A stretch of 38,498 bases of DNA from CAJQND01 sp051010055 (GTDB lineage: Bacteria > Pseudomonadota > Alphaproteobacteria > Rhizobiales > CAJQND01), in contig JBPCVY010000267.1 of NCBI GenBank assembly GCA_051010055.1, positions 1 through 38,498 on the forward strand, read 5' to 3'. The notes below the pieces were generated by a model, which was not told the origin of the DNA, made no database searches, and worked only from the letters and a program-made list of their open reading frames with translations. This document shows, piece by piece, positions 16,407 to 24,693 of the stretch; position 1 is the first letter of the stretch; the number at the start of each line of letters is the position of its first letter. The position numbers were made by a program, and so were the translations under genes.

Positions 16407-18857
16407 GTGGCTGAGATCGATAACGAGGCTGCGGGCGACAACCCGTCCGCGCCGCCGGGTGAGCTAGGCGAAGCAGCTATTAACGCCGGAACACCGGGAG
16501 AAGATGAAACAGCGGAAACTGCACCAGGGGCTTTTTTCAGCCCGAAATCGGCGCAGGCCCTTGATACGCTTGCGCGCATTTCCAAGGAAAATGCCTTGGA
16601 GCAGATCCGCGACGCGGTGTTTGTTGCTGAATATGTCACCTATATCTGGACTGTTGAAGATGACGAGCTTCACTGGTCGGAAAACCTTGCAGAAGTTCTG
16701 AACGGCATTGATCTTGAGTCCGCCAAGACGGGACGTGGCTTTGCCAGCCTTCTTGACCGGGACAACACAGTTACGCGGTTCGATACGGTTGTTGGATCAA
16801 AAGAAATCGATGCGGGCGATGGTGTCTCATACTGCATTGAATATAAGGTTTGGCCAGCCGGGCCGGGTCAAGGTCAACCATTTTGGGTGGAAGATACAGG
16901 ACGCTGGTATGCAGGCAATGCCGGCAAACCGGCCTATGCCATGGGCGCCATGCGCATTATTGATGCGCGCCGCAGCCGGGATGAAAAGCTTAACTATCTC
17001 AGCCAGTGCGATCCGCTAACCGGTTTTATGAACCGCGGCAAGCTGACAATGGAACTGGACGATGTCATCAAAGCCGCCGACCGTTCCGGTGAATCAGTGG
17101 GCTTTGTGCTTGCAGCCATTGATAATCTCGACGTGGTCAACGATGCCTACGGGTTCGAGATTGCCGACCACGTTATCAGCGCGGTGGGCAAGCGTCTCAA
17201 CTCGGCAATGCGCGGCGATGATAATATTGGCCGCTACGCCGGCAACAAGTTTGGAATGATCCTGCGCCAATGCAGCGAGTATGACATGTCGATTGCCGCA
17301 GAGCGTTTTTTGGATGTGGTGCGTGGTGCGGTGATTAAATCGGACAAGGGCCCCGTCTGGGCAACAATTTCACTGGGCGGCTGCCTATTACCAAAATATG
17401 CCGGCACCGTTCAGGAAGCCATGGTGCGGGCAGAAGAAGCCCTTGCTGATGCCAAAAAGCGCCCGACCGACTGTTTCGTTGGCTACAAACCGTCCAAGCG
17501 CCGCGCATCGGTGCGAGAACGCAACGTGACCTGCGCCTCAGAAATCGTCAGCGCCCTTAAAGAAAACAGGTTTATTCTGGCGTTTCAGCCAATCGTAGAC
17601 GCCAACACCCGCAAGGCACGCTTGCATGAAGGACTGTTGCGTCTTCTTGATGAAAATGATGCAGCCATTTCCGCCGGCCATCTCTTGCCGGTCGCCGAAA
17701 AACTCGGGCTGATCCGCCTTATTGACAGGCGGGTGTTGGAGATGGGCGTAAGCACCCTTGAGAAGAACCCCGAACTGCAGCTTTCGCTGAACATTTCAGG
17801 CATTACCGCAACCGATGCCCGCTGGTTTGAGCAAATCGTCGATTACATTGCCGAACATCAAGATGTTTGCGAAAGGCTGACACTGGAAATCACCGAAACG
17901 GTAGCGCTGTTTGATCTGGAAGAAATTGTCCGGTTTATTGCCCGCTTGCGCGAACTTGGGTGCAAGGTCGCAATCGATGATTTTGGCGCCGGTTACACCT
18001 CGTTCCGGAACCTGCAGCTTCTGAACGTGGACATGGTGAAGCTTGATGGCTCGTTTTGCGAAAACCTGAGCGAAAGCCCGGACAATCAGTACTTCGTACG
18101 CACTCTTGTCGATATGGCGAACCGGTTCGATTTGGATGTTGTTGCAGAATGGGTGCAAAGCGAAGAGGATGCCGCCCTTCTGCAAGGATGGGGTGTTGGC
18201 CTGTTGCAGGGCAATTTCTTTGGCGAGGCAACTCACACACCCGAATGGGGCGGTATGGGCAAGCCTGAACCTTCCGGCGGCCACAGGATTGATCCCTTAA
18301 GTTCCGAAATAGGCGCTGATGATGCTGGCGGCGGCGTGAAGGTTATGAACGCATCTGATGGCACCAGACCCGAAGAAACTGCGAATTCGCCCGAAAAGCC
18401 AGAAAAACACCGCTCCCTTACCGCTGATTTGCTGCTTGCACCGTTCCGTAAACCGGAAAAGAAACAGGCCAAAGAATCCAGCGTAAAAACGGGGCCAGAA
18501 CAAGCAGAAGAGCAGCCGGCACCGGAAGCGAAACCGCTTGATCTGGACAGCCTTTCTGAAATTCCAGAAGATGCCCCGGAATCCCTGTTCATCAGTACAA
18601 GACGGCGTCAGATCCCGGGAAAAGATGGCGATGAGCCCGCTTTGCCTGAACGGCCCGAATTGCCTGAAGAGCCCAGCACCAGCGAAACTGAATTGACTGA
18701 AGAGCCCAGCACCAGCGAAACCGACCCGGCTGAAGAAGCAACTGCTTCACCTACAACCGGGGAACTTTCAGAAGATAAACAGGAACTGTTCGAAAAACTG
18801 ACGCGGGCATTCGGCTCGGCAGGTTCGCTTGATCCGGCAAAAACTGATTTCACGTAA
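16407..18857 (+). CDS. PAS-GGDEF-EAL protein with degenerate GGDEF motif and acidic tail
   Basis: An 816-residue cyclic-di-GMP-type protein with a GTG start (GGGCTGGGATAAA upstream). Residues 1-50 are acidic and low-complexity. Residues 75-190 look like a PAS sensor (TYIWTVEDDELHWSENL). Residues 195-355 are a GGDEF domain (CDPLTGFMNRGKL) whose active-site motif reads AGNKF at 278-282, so cyclase activity is probably lost. Residues 385-620 are an EAL domain reading EGL at 408-410 and keeping LNISG, LEITE, DDFGAGYTSF, VKLDGSF and AEWV. Phosphodiesterase activity is possible but uncertain. Residues 630-816 are charged and disordered, with a repeated SEPSTSET-type unit. No transmembrane segment is apparent, so it is probably cytoplasmic. 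Confidence 0.88.
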   Translation: MAEIDNEAAGDNPSAPPGELGEAAINAGTPGEDETAETAPGAFFSPKSAQALDTLARISKENALEQIRDAVFVAEYVTYIWTVEDDELHWSENLAEVLNGIDLESAKTGRGFASLLDRDNTVTRFDTVVGSKEIDAGDGVSYCIEYKVWPAGPGQGQPFWVEDTGRWYAGNAGKPAYAMGAMRIIDARRSRDEKLNYLSQCDPLTGFMNRGKLTMELDDVIKAADRSGESVGFVLAAIDNLDVVNDAYGFEIADHVISAVGKRLNSAMRGDDNIGRYAGNKFGMILRQCSEYDMSIAAERFLDVVRGAVIKSDKGPVWATISLGGCLLPKYAGTVQEAMVRAEEALADAKKRPTDCFVGYKPSKRRASVRERNVTCASEIVSALKENRFILAFQPIVDANTRKARLHEGLLRLLDENDAAISAGHLLPVAEKLGLIRLIDRRVLEMGVSTLEKNPELQLSLNISGITATDARWFEQIVDYIAEHQDVCERLTLEITETVALFDLEEIVRFIARLRELGCKVAIDDFGAGYTSFRNLQLLNVDMVKLDGSFCENLSESPDNQYFVRTLVDMANRFDLDVVAEWVQSEEDAALLQGWGVGLLQGNFFGEATHTPEWGGMGKPEPSGGHRIDPLSSEIGADDAGGGVKVMNASDGTRPEETANSPEKPEKHRSLTADLLLAPFRKPEKKQAKESSVKTGPEQAEEQPAPEAKPLDLDSLSEIPEDAPESLFISTRRRQIPGKDGDEPALPERPELPEEPSTSETELTEEPSTSETDPAEEATASPTTGELSEDKQELFEKLTRAFGSAGSLDPAKTDFT
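18665..18730 (+). repeat. 33-base tandem repeat inside the GGDEF-EAL gene
   Basis: Two 33-base units, 18665-18697 and 18698-18730, start with the same 25 bases (TGAAGAGCCCAGCACCAGCG and the following AAAC) and then diverge. They encode EEPSTSET twice in the disordered acidic tail. This looks like a recent in-frame duplication. Confidence 0.85.
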
Positions 18858-18859
18858 TC

Positions 18860-19459
18860 TTACTTCTCATCGCCGGCCAGAGCGTTGATTTGCGCTTGCA
18901 TTGCGGAGAGCTGATCGCGTAGCGCTTTCAATTCATCATTGTTCTCAGATGCCGGCGCCGGCTTGGCAGTTTCTTTGGCTGCAGCTTCGCTTTGGCCCTG
19001 TGCTGCAAACGGATTGAACATTTGCAGCGATTTTTGGAACATTGCCATGTTCTGGCGGGTTTGTTCTTCCATTGCCTTGAACGGTGTAGCGCCGAGGGCA
19101 TCAGCCATCTGATTTTGGAATTTTTCCTGTTCCCGGGTGAGGGATTCCATGGAGAATTCGAGATAGCTCGGCACCAACGCCTGCATGCTGTCACCATAAA
19201 AACGAATGAGTTGGCGCAGGAAGTTGATGGGCAAAAGGTTTTGGCCTTTGCTTTCTTCCTCAAAAATTATCTGAGTGAGAACGGAGCGGGTAATGTCTTC
19301 ACCGGTTTTCGCATCTTTGACCACGAAATCCGTGCCGTCCTTTACCATTTCGGCCAAGTCTTCAAGGGTCACATAGGTACTGGCGTCTGTATTGTAGAGG
19401 CGGCGGTTGGCATACTTCTTAATGGTAATTAAGCCGTCACTGTCATTCGACTTTGTCAA
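18860..19459 (-). CDS. phaR: Polyhydroxyalkanoate synthesis repressor PhaR
   Basis: A 199-residue regulator of the PhaR family. Residues 10-72 form the DNA-binding PHB_acc_N domain with IKKYANRRLYNTDASTYVTLEDL. The following PHB_acc segment includes LPINFLRQLIRFYGDSMQALVPSYLEFSME. The C-terminus is Ala/Pro/Glu-rich and ends in a short coiled coil (ELKALRDQLSAMQAQINAL). The start is a TTG with AGAGGTAAAG upstream; no ATG is available near the conserved N-terminus. In related bacteria PhaR represses phasin and pha genes and is released by PHB. Here it is divergent from phaAB, so it probably senses polymer and controls the 241-base shared region. Confidence 0.94.
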   Translation of the reverse strand: MTKSNDSDGLITIKKYANRRLYNTDASTYVTLEDLAEMVKDGTDFVVKDAKTGEDITRSVLTQIIFEEESKGQNLLPINFLRQLIRFYGDSMQALVPSYLEFSMESLTREQEKFQNQMADALGATPFKAMEEQTRQNMAMFQKSLQMFNPFAAQGQSEAAAKETAKPAPASENNDELKALRDQLSAMQAQINALAGDEK

Positions 19460-19481
19460 AACTCTTTACCTCTCCCGAATT

Positions 19482-19496
19482 TTGTGCAATGCAACA
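19482..19496. promoter_or_regulatory. TGCA-rich palindrome, candidate PhaR operator 1
   Basis: TTGTGCAATGCAACA contains TGCA-A-TGCA and lies 22 bases upstream of the phaR start. PhaR is known to bind TGC-rich palindromes in related bacteria. Autorepression is inference. Confidence 0.4.
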
Positions 19497-19625
19497 TAAA
19501 AATCCATGTCACAAAGAGCCTTTTAGTATTTGTGCACCTGCGAGATGGATTTCGCAAGAGCAAATTATTGTCACAAACCCGTAACGGGAGGCCGGGTAGT
19601 CAGTTAGACCAATTGCGTACACCAC

Positions 19626-19644
19626 GTTGCCCTGCAACATTGCA
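19626..19644. promoter_or_regulatory. TGCA-rich palindrome, candidate PhaR operator 2
   Basis: GTTGC-CCT-GCAAC is a perfect inverted repeat, continued by ATTGCA to give a second TGCA-type half-site. It lies about 57 bases upstream of phaA. Similarity to the site at 19482 supports one factor binding both. No other recognised site is in this 241-base gap. Confidence 0.42.
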
Positions 19645-19700
19645 TCCAAGATTTTCGCCGGCGCCGAACCGGCCAAAACCCCACCGGACAGGAGGTATGT

Positions 19701-20885
19701 ATGTCAAACCCCAATGATATCGTGATTGTCGCGGCCGGCCGCACGCCCGTCGGTTCCTTCAATGGTGCTTTTTCCAGTGTGCCCGCTCATGAACTCGGTT
19801 CGACCGTGGTCGCCGGAGTGCTGGAGCGCGCCGGTGTTGACGGCAAAGACGTCGACGAAGTAATCCTCGGCCAGGTACTGACCGCAGGCCAGGGCCAGAA
19901 CCCGGCCCGCCAGGCATCGATAAATGCCGGCCTACCGATTGAAACCACCGCATGGAACCTCAACCAGGTTTGTGGTTCAGGCCTGCGCGCCGTGGCTCTG
20001 GGCATGCAGCAAATCGCCAATGGCGACGCCGATATCATTGTTGCCGGTGGCCAGGAAAACATGTCCATGTCGCCCCATGCAGCCCATCTGCGCGACGGGC
20101 ACAAAATGGGCGATTACAAAATGGTCGATACGATGATCAAGGACGGCCTGTGGGATGCGTTCAACGGTTACCACATGGGCACAACCGCTGAGAACGTTGC
20201 CAACAAGTTCCAGATCACCCGTGAAATGCAGGATGAGTTTGCGGTTGCCTCCCAGAACAAGGCTGAGGCCGCGCAGAAGGCCGGCAAGTTCAAGGATGAA
20301 ATTATCCCCGTCACAGTAAAACACCGTAAGGGTGATGTGGTTGTGGAGGATGATGAGTATATCCGCCACGGTGCCAACATTGAAGGCATGACCAAATTAC
20401 GCCCGGCCTTTGTAAAGGATGGCTCCGTGACCGCGGCGAACGCTTCCGGCATTAATGACGGCGCTGCTGCGGTTGTTCTTATGAGCTCGGCGGAAGCAGA
20501 AAAGCGCGGCTTGAAGCCTATGGCCCGCATCGCTTCCTGGTCAACATCAGGCGTGGACCCGGAAATCATGGGGACCGGCCCAATTCCTGCCTCGCGTAAA
20601 GCGCTTGAAAAGGCCGGCTGGAACATTGATGAGCTTGACCTTGTTGAGGCCAACGAAGCCTTTGCCGCCCAGGCCTGTGCGGTGAACAAGGATCTTGGCT
20701 GGGATACGGACAAAGTGAATGTTAATGGCGGTGCAATTGCCATTGGCCACCCGATCGGCGCTTCTGGCTGCCGGGTGCTGGTCACTTTGCTCCATGAAAT
20801 GGAAAAACGCGATGCCAAGAAGGGCCTGGCTACCTTGTGCATCGGCGGCGGCATGGGCGTTGCCCTTACCGTAGAACGCGACTGA
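19701..20885 (+). CDS. phaA: Acetyl-CoA acetyltransferase (beta-ketothiolase)
   Basis: A 394-residue biosynthetic thiolase that condenses two acetyl-CoA to acetoacetyl-CoA, the first step of PHB synthesis. The nucleophile Cys91 lies in NQVCGSGLRAVALG. The second catalytic pair is His in NGGAIAIGHPIGASG (near residue 350) and Cys in LCIGGGMG (near 380). VEANEAFAAQ is also present. GGAGG sits 8 bases before the ATG. Length is normal. It is followed after 21 bases by phaB, and the operon appears to end at a strong terminator at 21655. Confidence 0.96.
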   Translation: MSNPNDIVIVAAGRTPVGSFNGAFSSVPAHELGSTVVAGVLERAGVDGKDVDEVILGQVLTAGQGQNPARQASINAGLPIETTAWNLNQVCGSGLRAVALGMQQIANGDADIIVAGGQENMSMSPHAAHLRDGHKMGDYKMVDTMIKDGLWDAFNGYHMGTTAENVANKFQITREMQDEFAVASQNKAEAAQKAGKFKDEIIPVTVKHRKGDVVVEDDEYIRHGANIEGMTKLRPAFVKDGSVTAANASGINDGAAAVVLMSSAEAEKRGLKPMARIASWSTSGVDPEIMGTGPIPASRKALEKAGWNIDELDLVEANEAFAAQACAVNKDLGWDTDKVNVNGGAIAIGHPIGASGCRVLVTLLHEMEKRDAKKGLATLCIGGGMGVALTVERD

Positions 20886-20906
20886 ATTCAAAAAAGGGGA
20901 AGGAAA

Positions 20907-21632
20907 ATGGCAAGAGTAGCTCTTGTAACTGGCGGCACGCGCGGCATTGGCGCGGCCATTTCCGTTGCACTGAAAGAGGCTGGATACACCGTTGCGGCAA
21001 GCTATGCAGGCAATGATGAAAAAGCGAATGCGTTCAAGGATGAGACCGGCATTCCCGTTTACAAATGGGATGTGTCCGACACGGAGGCATCCGCTGCCGG
21101 AATCGCCCAGGTAGAAAGCGATAATGGCGCCATCGAAGTGCTGGTGAACAATGCAGGCATCACCCGCGATGGCATGTTCCATCGTATGAGTGCAGAACAG
21201 TGGAATGCGGTTGTGAACACCAATCTCAATTCATTGTTCAACATGTGCCGCCCGGTTATCGAGAGCATGCGTGAGGCAGGTTTTGGGCGTATCATCAATA
21301 TTTCCTCGATTAACGGCCAAAAGGGCCAGATGGGTCAGACAAACTATTCCGCTGCAAAGGCCGGTGAGCTTGGCTTCACAAAGGGCCTTGCCCAGGAAAA
21401 TGCCCGCAAGGGCATCACGGTGAACGCTATTTGCCCGGGCTATATCGGCACGGAAATGGTGCGGGCGGTGCCGCAGGATGTACTCGACAATGTTATCCTG
21501 CCGCAAATTCCGGTTGGCCGCCTTGGCGAGCCGGAAGAAATTGCCCGCTGCGTGGTGTTCCTGGCTTCAGACGATGCAGGATTTATCACCGGCTCTACCC
21601 TGAGCGCCAATGGCGGACAGTTTATGGTTTAG
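20907..21632 (+). CDS. phaB: Acetoacetyl-CoA reductase
   Basis: A 241-residue NADPH-type SDR that reduces acetoacetyl-CoA to (R)-3-hydroxybutyryl-CoA. Motifs are TGGTRGIG at residues 8-15, NNAG, serine in INISSINGQKGQMGQ and the catalytic TNYSAAKAG. The GQKGQ(M/F)GQTNYSAAKAG block is characteristic of PhaB-type enzymes. An AGGGGAAGGAAA ribosome site precedes the ATG. The polymerase phaC is not in this window, so PHB synthesis must be completed elsewhere. Confidence 0.95.
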   Translation: MARVALVTGGTRGIGAAISVALKEAGYTVAASYAGNDEKANAFKDETGIPVYKWDVSDTEASAAGIAQVESDNGAIEVLVNNAGITRDGMFHRMSAEQWNAVVNTNLNSLFNMCRPVIESMREAGFGRIINISSINGQKGQMGQTNYSAAKAGELGFTKGLAQENARKGITVNAICPGYIGTEMVRAVPQDVLDNVILPQIPVGRLGEPEEIARCVVFLASDDAGFITGSTLSANGGQFMV

Positions 21633-21654
21633 GTGTTGTACCTGGTTCGGTTAT

Positions 21655-21693
21655 AACCCCCCGGTTGCCAAATCCGCAGCCGGGGGGGTTTTT
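21655..21693 (+). terminator. Strong intrinsic terminator after phaAB
   Basis: AACCCCCCGG pairs with CCGGGGGGTT (one extra G in the second arm) around a 15-base loop, followed by a run of five T. It ends only about 2 bases before the ATG of the next gene at 21696. The G-run of its 3' arm is also the only ribosome-binding candidate for that gene. Confidence 0.82.
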
Positions 21694-21695
21694 CC

Positions 21696-22565
21696 ATGAG
21701 CAAGAGCAAAGCGACGGCCATTGGGTTCGCTGCAATTCTGCTCTGGGCGCTGCTTGCACTGTTCACAGCCGCAAGCGGCAAAGTGCCCCCATTCCAGCTC
21801 GCGGCTATGGCCTTTACCATTGGCACGCTTATTGGCGTTGTAGGCCTTTCCAGGAGACTTGATGGGCTCAAAATACTCCGCCAGCCTTGGCAGGTCTGGC
21901 TCCTCGGCATTGCCGGCCTGTTCGGCTATCACTTTTTCTATTTCACCGCCCTGCGCAATGCCCCGCCGGTAGAGGCGGGCCTGATCGCCTATTTGTGGCC
22001 GCTGTTGATTGTGTTCTTCTCTGCGCTTTTGCCGGAGGAAAAACTCGGTTGGCATCATATTGCCGGAGCGGTTCTGGGCCTGGCCGGCGCCGGTTTGATT
22101 GTTACCTGCGGCAAGGGTCTTGAACTGCGAGCTGAGTTTTCGTTCGGCTATGCCATGGCGCTTGTTTGCGCTGTTATCTGGTCTTCATATTCGGTGCTAT
22201 CGCGGCGCTTCCAAAACGTGCCCAGCGATGTGGTAACGGGATTTTGCGCCGGCACCGCCATTCTCGCGTTCTTTTGCCATCTCTTGCTTGAGCAGACCGT
22301 GTGGCCGGAAAACGCCATGCAATGGCTGGCTGTTCTGGGGCTTGGTTTAGGGCCGGTGGGCCTTGCCTTTTATGTCTGGGACTATGGGGTAAAGCATGGC
22401 GACATACAGGTGCTTGGGGCGGCGAGCTATGCAGCGCCCCTGCTGTCGACGCTGGTGCTCATTGGCACCGGCTTTGCGTCGTTCACGTGGGTGATAGCGA
22501 TTGCCTGCCTGCTCATCACCGGCGGTGCGGTGCTGGCCGCAAAAGACATGCTTATTCAACGCTGA
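21696..22565 (+). CDS. EamA/DMT-family membrane transporter
   Basis: A 289-residue integral inner-membrane protein with about ten hydrophobic segments arranged as two EamA repeats. The first segment starts at residue 7 (TAIGFAAILLWALLALFTAAS). Gly and Pro placements such as LIAYLWPLLIVFFSALLPEEKLGW at the end of repeat one are typical of drug/metabolite transporters. Family members export amino acids, nucleobases or other small metabolites, and the substrate cannot be read. The start codon directly follows the phaAB terminator. The 3' end overlaps the converging cupin gene by 10 bases. Confidence 0.9.
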   Translation: MSKSKATAIGFAAILLWALLALFTAASGKVPPFQLAAMAFTIGTLIGVVGLSRRLDGLKILRQPWQVWLLGIAGLFGYHFFYFTALRNAPPVEAGLIAYLWPLLIVFFSALLPEEKLGWHHIAGAVLGLAGAGLIVTCGKGLELRAEFSFGYAMALVCAVIWSSYSVLSRRFQNVPSDVVTGFCAGTAILAFFCHLLLEQTVWPENAMQWLAVLGLGLGPVGLAFYVWDYGVKHGDIQVLGAASYAAPLLSTLVLIGTGFASFTWVIAIACLLITGGAVLAAKDMLIQR

Positions 22566-22996
22566 CCAGGCGCCCAGCCAGGCGGGGCCATTTCAAAGCC
22601 CTCAAACTCAAAACCCGGCGACACGGTGCACCCTACAAGCGTCCATGCCCCAAGGCTTGCCGCACTTTGCCAGGCATGGGGAGGAATGATGACTTGCGGG
22701 CGCGCGCCGGTTTCAAGCGCAGGTCCCAGTGACTTTTCCGATATGTCGCCCTCGCCATCACTTATGAAAAGCTGCATCGGGGCGCCTGCATACCAGTGCC
22801 AAATTTCAGCGGCATCAACCTTGTGCCAGGCCGATTTTTCCCCCTTTGCCAGAAGGAAATAAATCGCCGTACCCGCGGCGCGTTCCCCTTCTCCGGCATC
22901 AGCGCGCCATGTTTCACGGAAGTGACCGCCTTCGGGATGCGGCTCAAGTTGCAAGAGCTCAATAATTTCCGCAGCGCTCATGCCTTTTTCAGCCAT
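22556..22996 (-). CDS. DUF985 (cupin_5) family protein
   Basis: A 146-residue cupin of the PF06172 type. HPEGGHFRETWR is at residues 20-31, then GTAIYFLLAKGEKSAWHKVDAAEIWHWYAGAPM, which has the typical metal-ligand His and Glu residues, and a C-terminal VSPGFEFEGFEM strand. The biochemical role of this family is not established. Sugar-nucleotide or small-acid binding has been suggested. The start overlaps the gloB stop by one base (TGATG), so the two are translationally coupled and probably co-transcribed. Confidence 0.86.
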   Translation of the reverse strand: MAEKGMSAAEIIELLQLEPHPEGGHFRETWRADAGEGERAAGTAIYFLLAKGEKSAWHKVDAAEIWHWYAGAPMQLFISDGEGDISEKSLGPALETGARPQVIIPPHAWQSAASLGAWTLVGCTVSPGFEFEGFEMAPPGWAPGQR

Positions 22997-23724
22997 CAGA
23001 AATTATCCTTGGCAACCCGTAGATCGCCGAACTTTGCAGCGCTGCCTGCGCGCAGAAACGGATTGGTCAGCAACTCTTCTCCGATGGTTGTTGGCACGGT
23101 CGGAGTGCCGGCGGCGCGCATGGTATCAATATCAGCCGCCCGTTTGCGCAAATCCTGGTTGTCCGGGTCTGCATGAAGGGCAAAACTGGCATTCGATTGG
23201 GTATACTCATGGCCGCAATAGACAATTGTCTCAGGAGGCAGGTGGGCAAGCTTTTCCAATGAGGCCCACATCTGCTCCATAGTGCCTTCAAAAACCCGCC
23301 CGCAGCCAAGGGGAAACAACGTGTCGCCTGCAAAGGCCACGCCATCTGCGCCAAAATGATAGGTGATATGGCCAAGAGTGTGGCCCGGGGTGCCGATGAT
23401 ATTCGCCACGTGACCGCCAAAATCGTATGTGTCGCCATCGCCAACGGCCACATCAAGACCGGGTATTTTCACCGCCTCATCGCGCGGGCCGACAATGGTG
23501 CAGCCAGTGGCCGCCTTAAGCGGCGCATTGGCGCCTGTATGATCGTGATGATGGTGGGTATTCAGAATATGGGTCAGCGTCCAGCCGGTTTCGCCCAAAG
23601 CTTTTTCAATGGCGCCTTGTTCAGGGGCATCAATTGAGGCGGTTACGTTCGCATCGCCATCGTGTAACAACACGCCATAATTATCCGACAAGCACGGAAA
23701 CTGAAAAATCTCAAAGCGCGACAT
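22996..23724 (-). CDS. gloB: Hydroxyacylglutathione hydrolase (glyoxalase II)
   Basis: A 242-residue metallo-beta-lactamase-fold enzyme that hydrolyses S-lactoylglutathione to lactate and glutathione. The dinuclear metal motif THHHHDHTG is at residues 56-64. GTPGHTLGHI, FAGDTLFPLGCGR and YCGHEYTQSN carry the further metal and substrate ligands. I chose the ATG at 23724 (MSRFEIFQFPCLSDNYG) because AGAGGAAG precedes it and family members start there. An in-frame extension up to 23808 has no homology-like content. It is divergent from the methyltransferase gene. Confidence 0.95.
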   Translation of the reverse strand: MSRFEIFQFPCLSDNYGVLLHDGDANVTASIDAPEQGAIEKALGETGWTLTHILNTHHHHDHTGANAPLKAATGCTIVGPRDEAVKIPGLDVAVGDGDTYDFGGHVANIIGTPGHTLGHITYHFGADGVAFAGDTLFPLGCGRVFEGTMEQMWASLEKLAHLPPETIVYCGHEYTQSNASFALHADPDNQDLRKRAADIDTMRAAGTPTVPTTIGEELLTNPFLRAGSAAKFGDLRVAKDNF

Positions 23725-23850
23725 GCATTCTTCCTCTTGATTTTGATAATGGAGTAACCGCATGGGACAACCATGCTGGCCCTGATTTTGTCCATAGGCT
23801 ACTCTCAAATGAGTAGCGGAACAATCGAATGCACACTATGAGCGTTGTGA

Positions 23851-24573
23851 ATGGATGTTGTCGATTTAAAGCAGTTTTACGCAAGCCCCCTGGGCCATGT
23901 GGCGCGGCGCATGATTGCCCACCGCATTCTTGCCCATATGCAGCCGTCCAGCGGCATCTCTGTGCTGGGGGTAGGTTACGCCACGCCCTATCTTGAGGCC
24001 TGGCGCGAAAGGGCAGAGCGTGTCATTGCTTTTATGCCTGGCTGGCAGGGGGTTGCCCATTGGCCCGAAAAAGGGCCAAACGCTGCTGCCCTGGCAGATG
24101 AAACAGAATTGCCTCTTGCAGACAGCTCCGTTGAACTGGCTCTCGTTGTTCACGGCCTGGAGCTGACTGAGCACCGGCGTTTGATGCTGCGCGAATTATG
24201 GCGCGTGCTGACACCTGAAGGGCGCTGCCTTTTCGTGGTGCCGAACCGGCGGGGCATGTGGGCGCGGGCCGATTCAACTCCGTTCGGCCATGGCCGCCCG
24301 TTTTCGCGGCCCCAGCTAACCCAACTTCTCAAAGATGCAATGTTCACGCCCGTTGGCTGGGCAAATGCGCTTTACATGCCGCCGGTCAAAAGGCGCTTCG
24401 TCATGCGTTCGGCGCCTGCTTGGGAGCGTATGGGACTTGGCATTGGCGCCGGCGTGCCGGGCGTGATTATTGTCGATGCGCAAAAGCAGGTGTTCGCCGC
24501 CGTGCGCGGCAAACCGCAAAAGCGCCTGGCGCCGGCATTTGAACCGGTGCCTCTCCAGCGCTCGGTCAAATAG
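23851..24573 (+). CDS. Class I SAM-dependent methyltransferase-like protein
   Basis: A 240-residue protein with a methyltransferase-like Rossmann core. The motif I region reads ISVLGVGYATPYLEAW and is less Gly-rich than in active enzymes. ELPLADSSVELALVVHGLEL corresponds to motif II. LRELWRVLTPEGRCLFVVPNRRGMWARADSTPFGHGRPFS matches the Methyltransf_11 family. Proteins like this are commonly encoded divergently from gloB in rhizobia. The substrate is unknown. The ATG at 23851 has no clear ribosome site. The gene is 120 bases upstream of hisC. Confidence 0.8.
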   Translation: MDVVDLKQFYASPLGHVARRMIAHRILAHMQPSSGISVLGVGYATPYLEAWRERAERVIAFMPGWQGVAHWPEKGPNAAALADETELPLADSSVELALVVHGLELTEHRRLMLRELWRVLTPEGRCLFVVPNRRGMWARADSTPFGHGRPFSRPQLTQLLKDAMFTPVGWANALYMPPVKRRFVMRSAPAWERMGLGIGAGVPGVIIVDAQKQVFAAVRGKPQKRLAPAFEPVPLQRSVK

Positions 24574-24693
24574 GCACAAGAGCAAAAGAGGCCCTTTCAG
24601 GCGTCAATCTTTCCTTTGATTTTCGGCCATCCTTGCGTCTATGTATAGCGCCCCGCCTTGGGCGGTGTATCAGGGCCCTGAGGAGAGTAAAAA

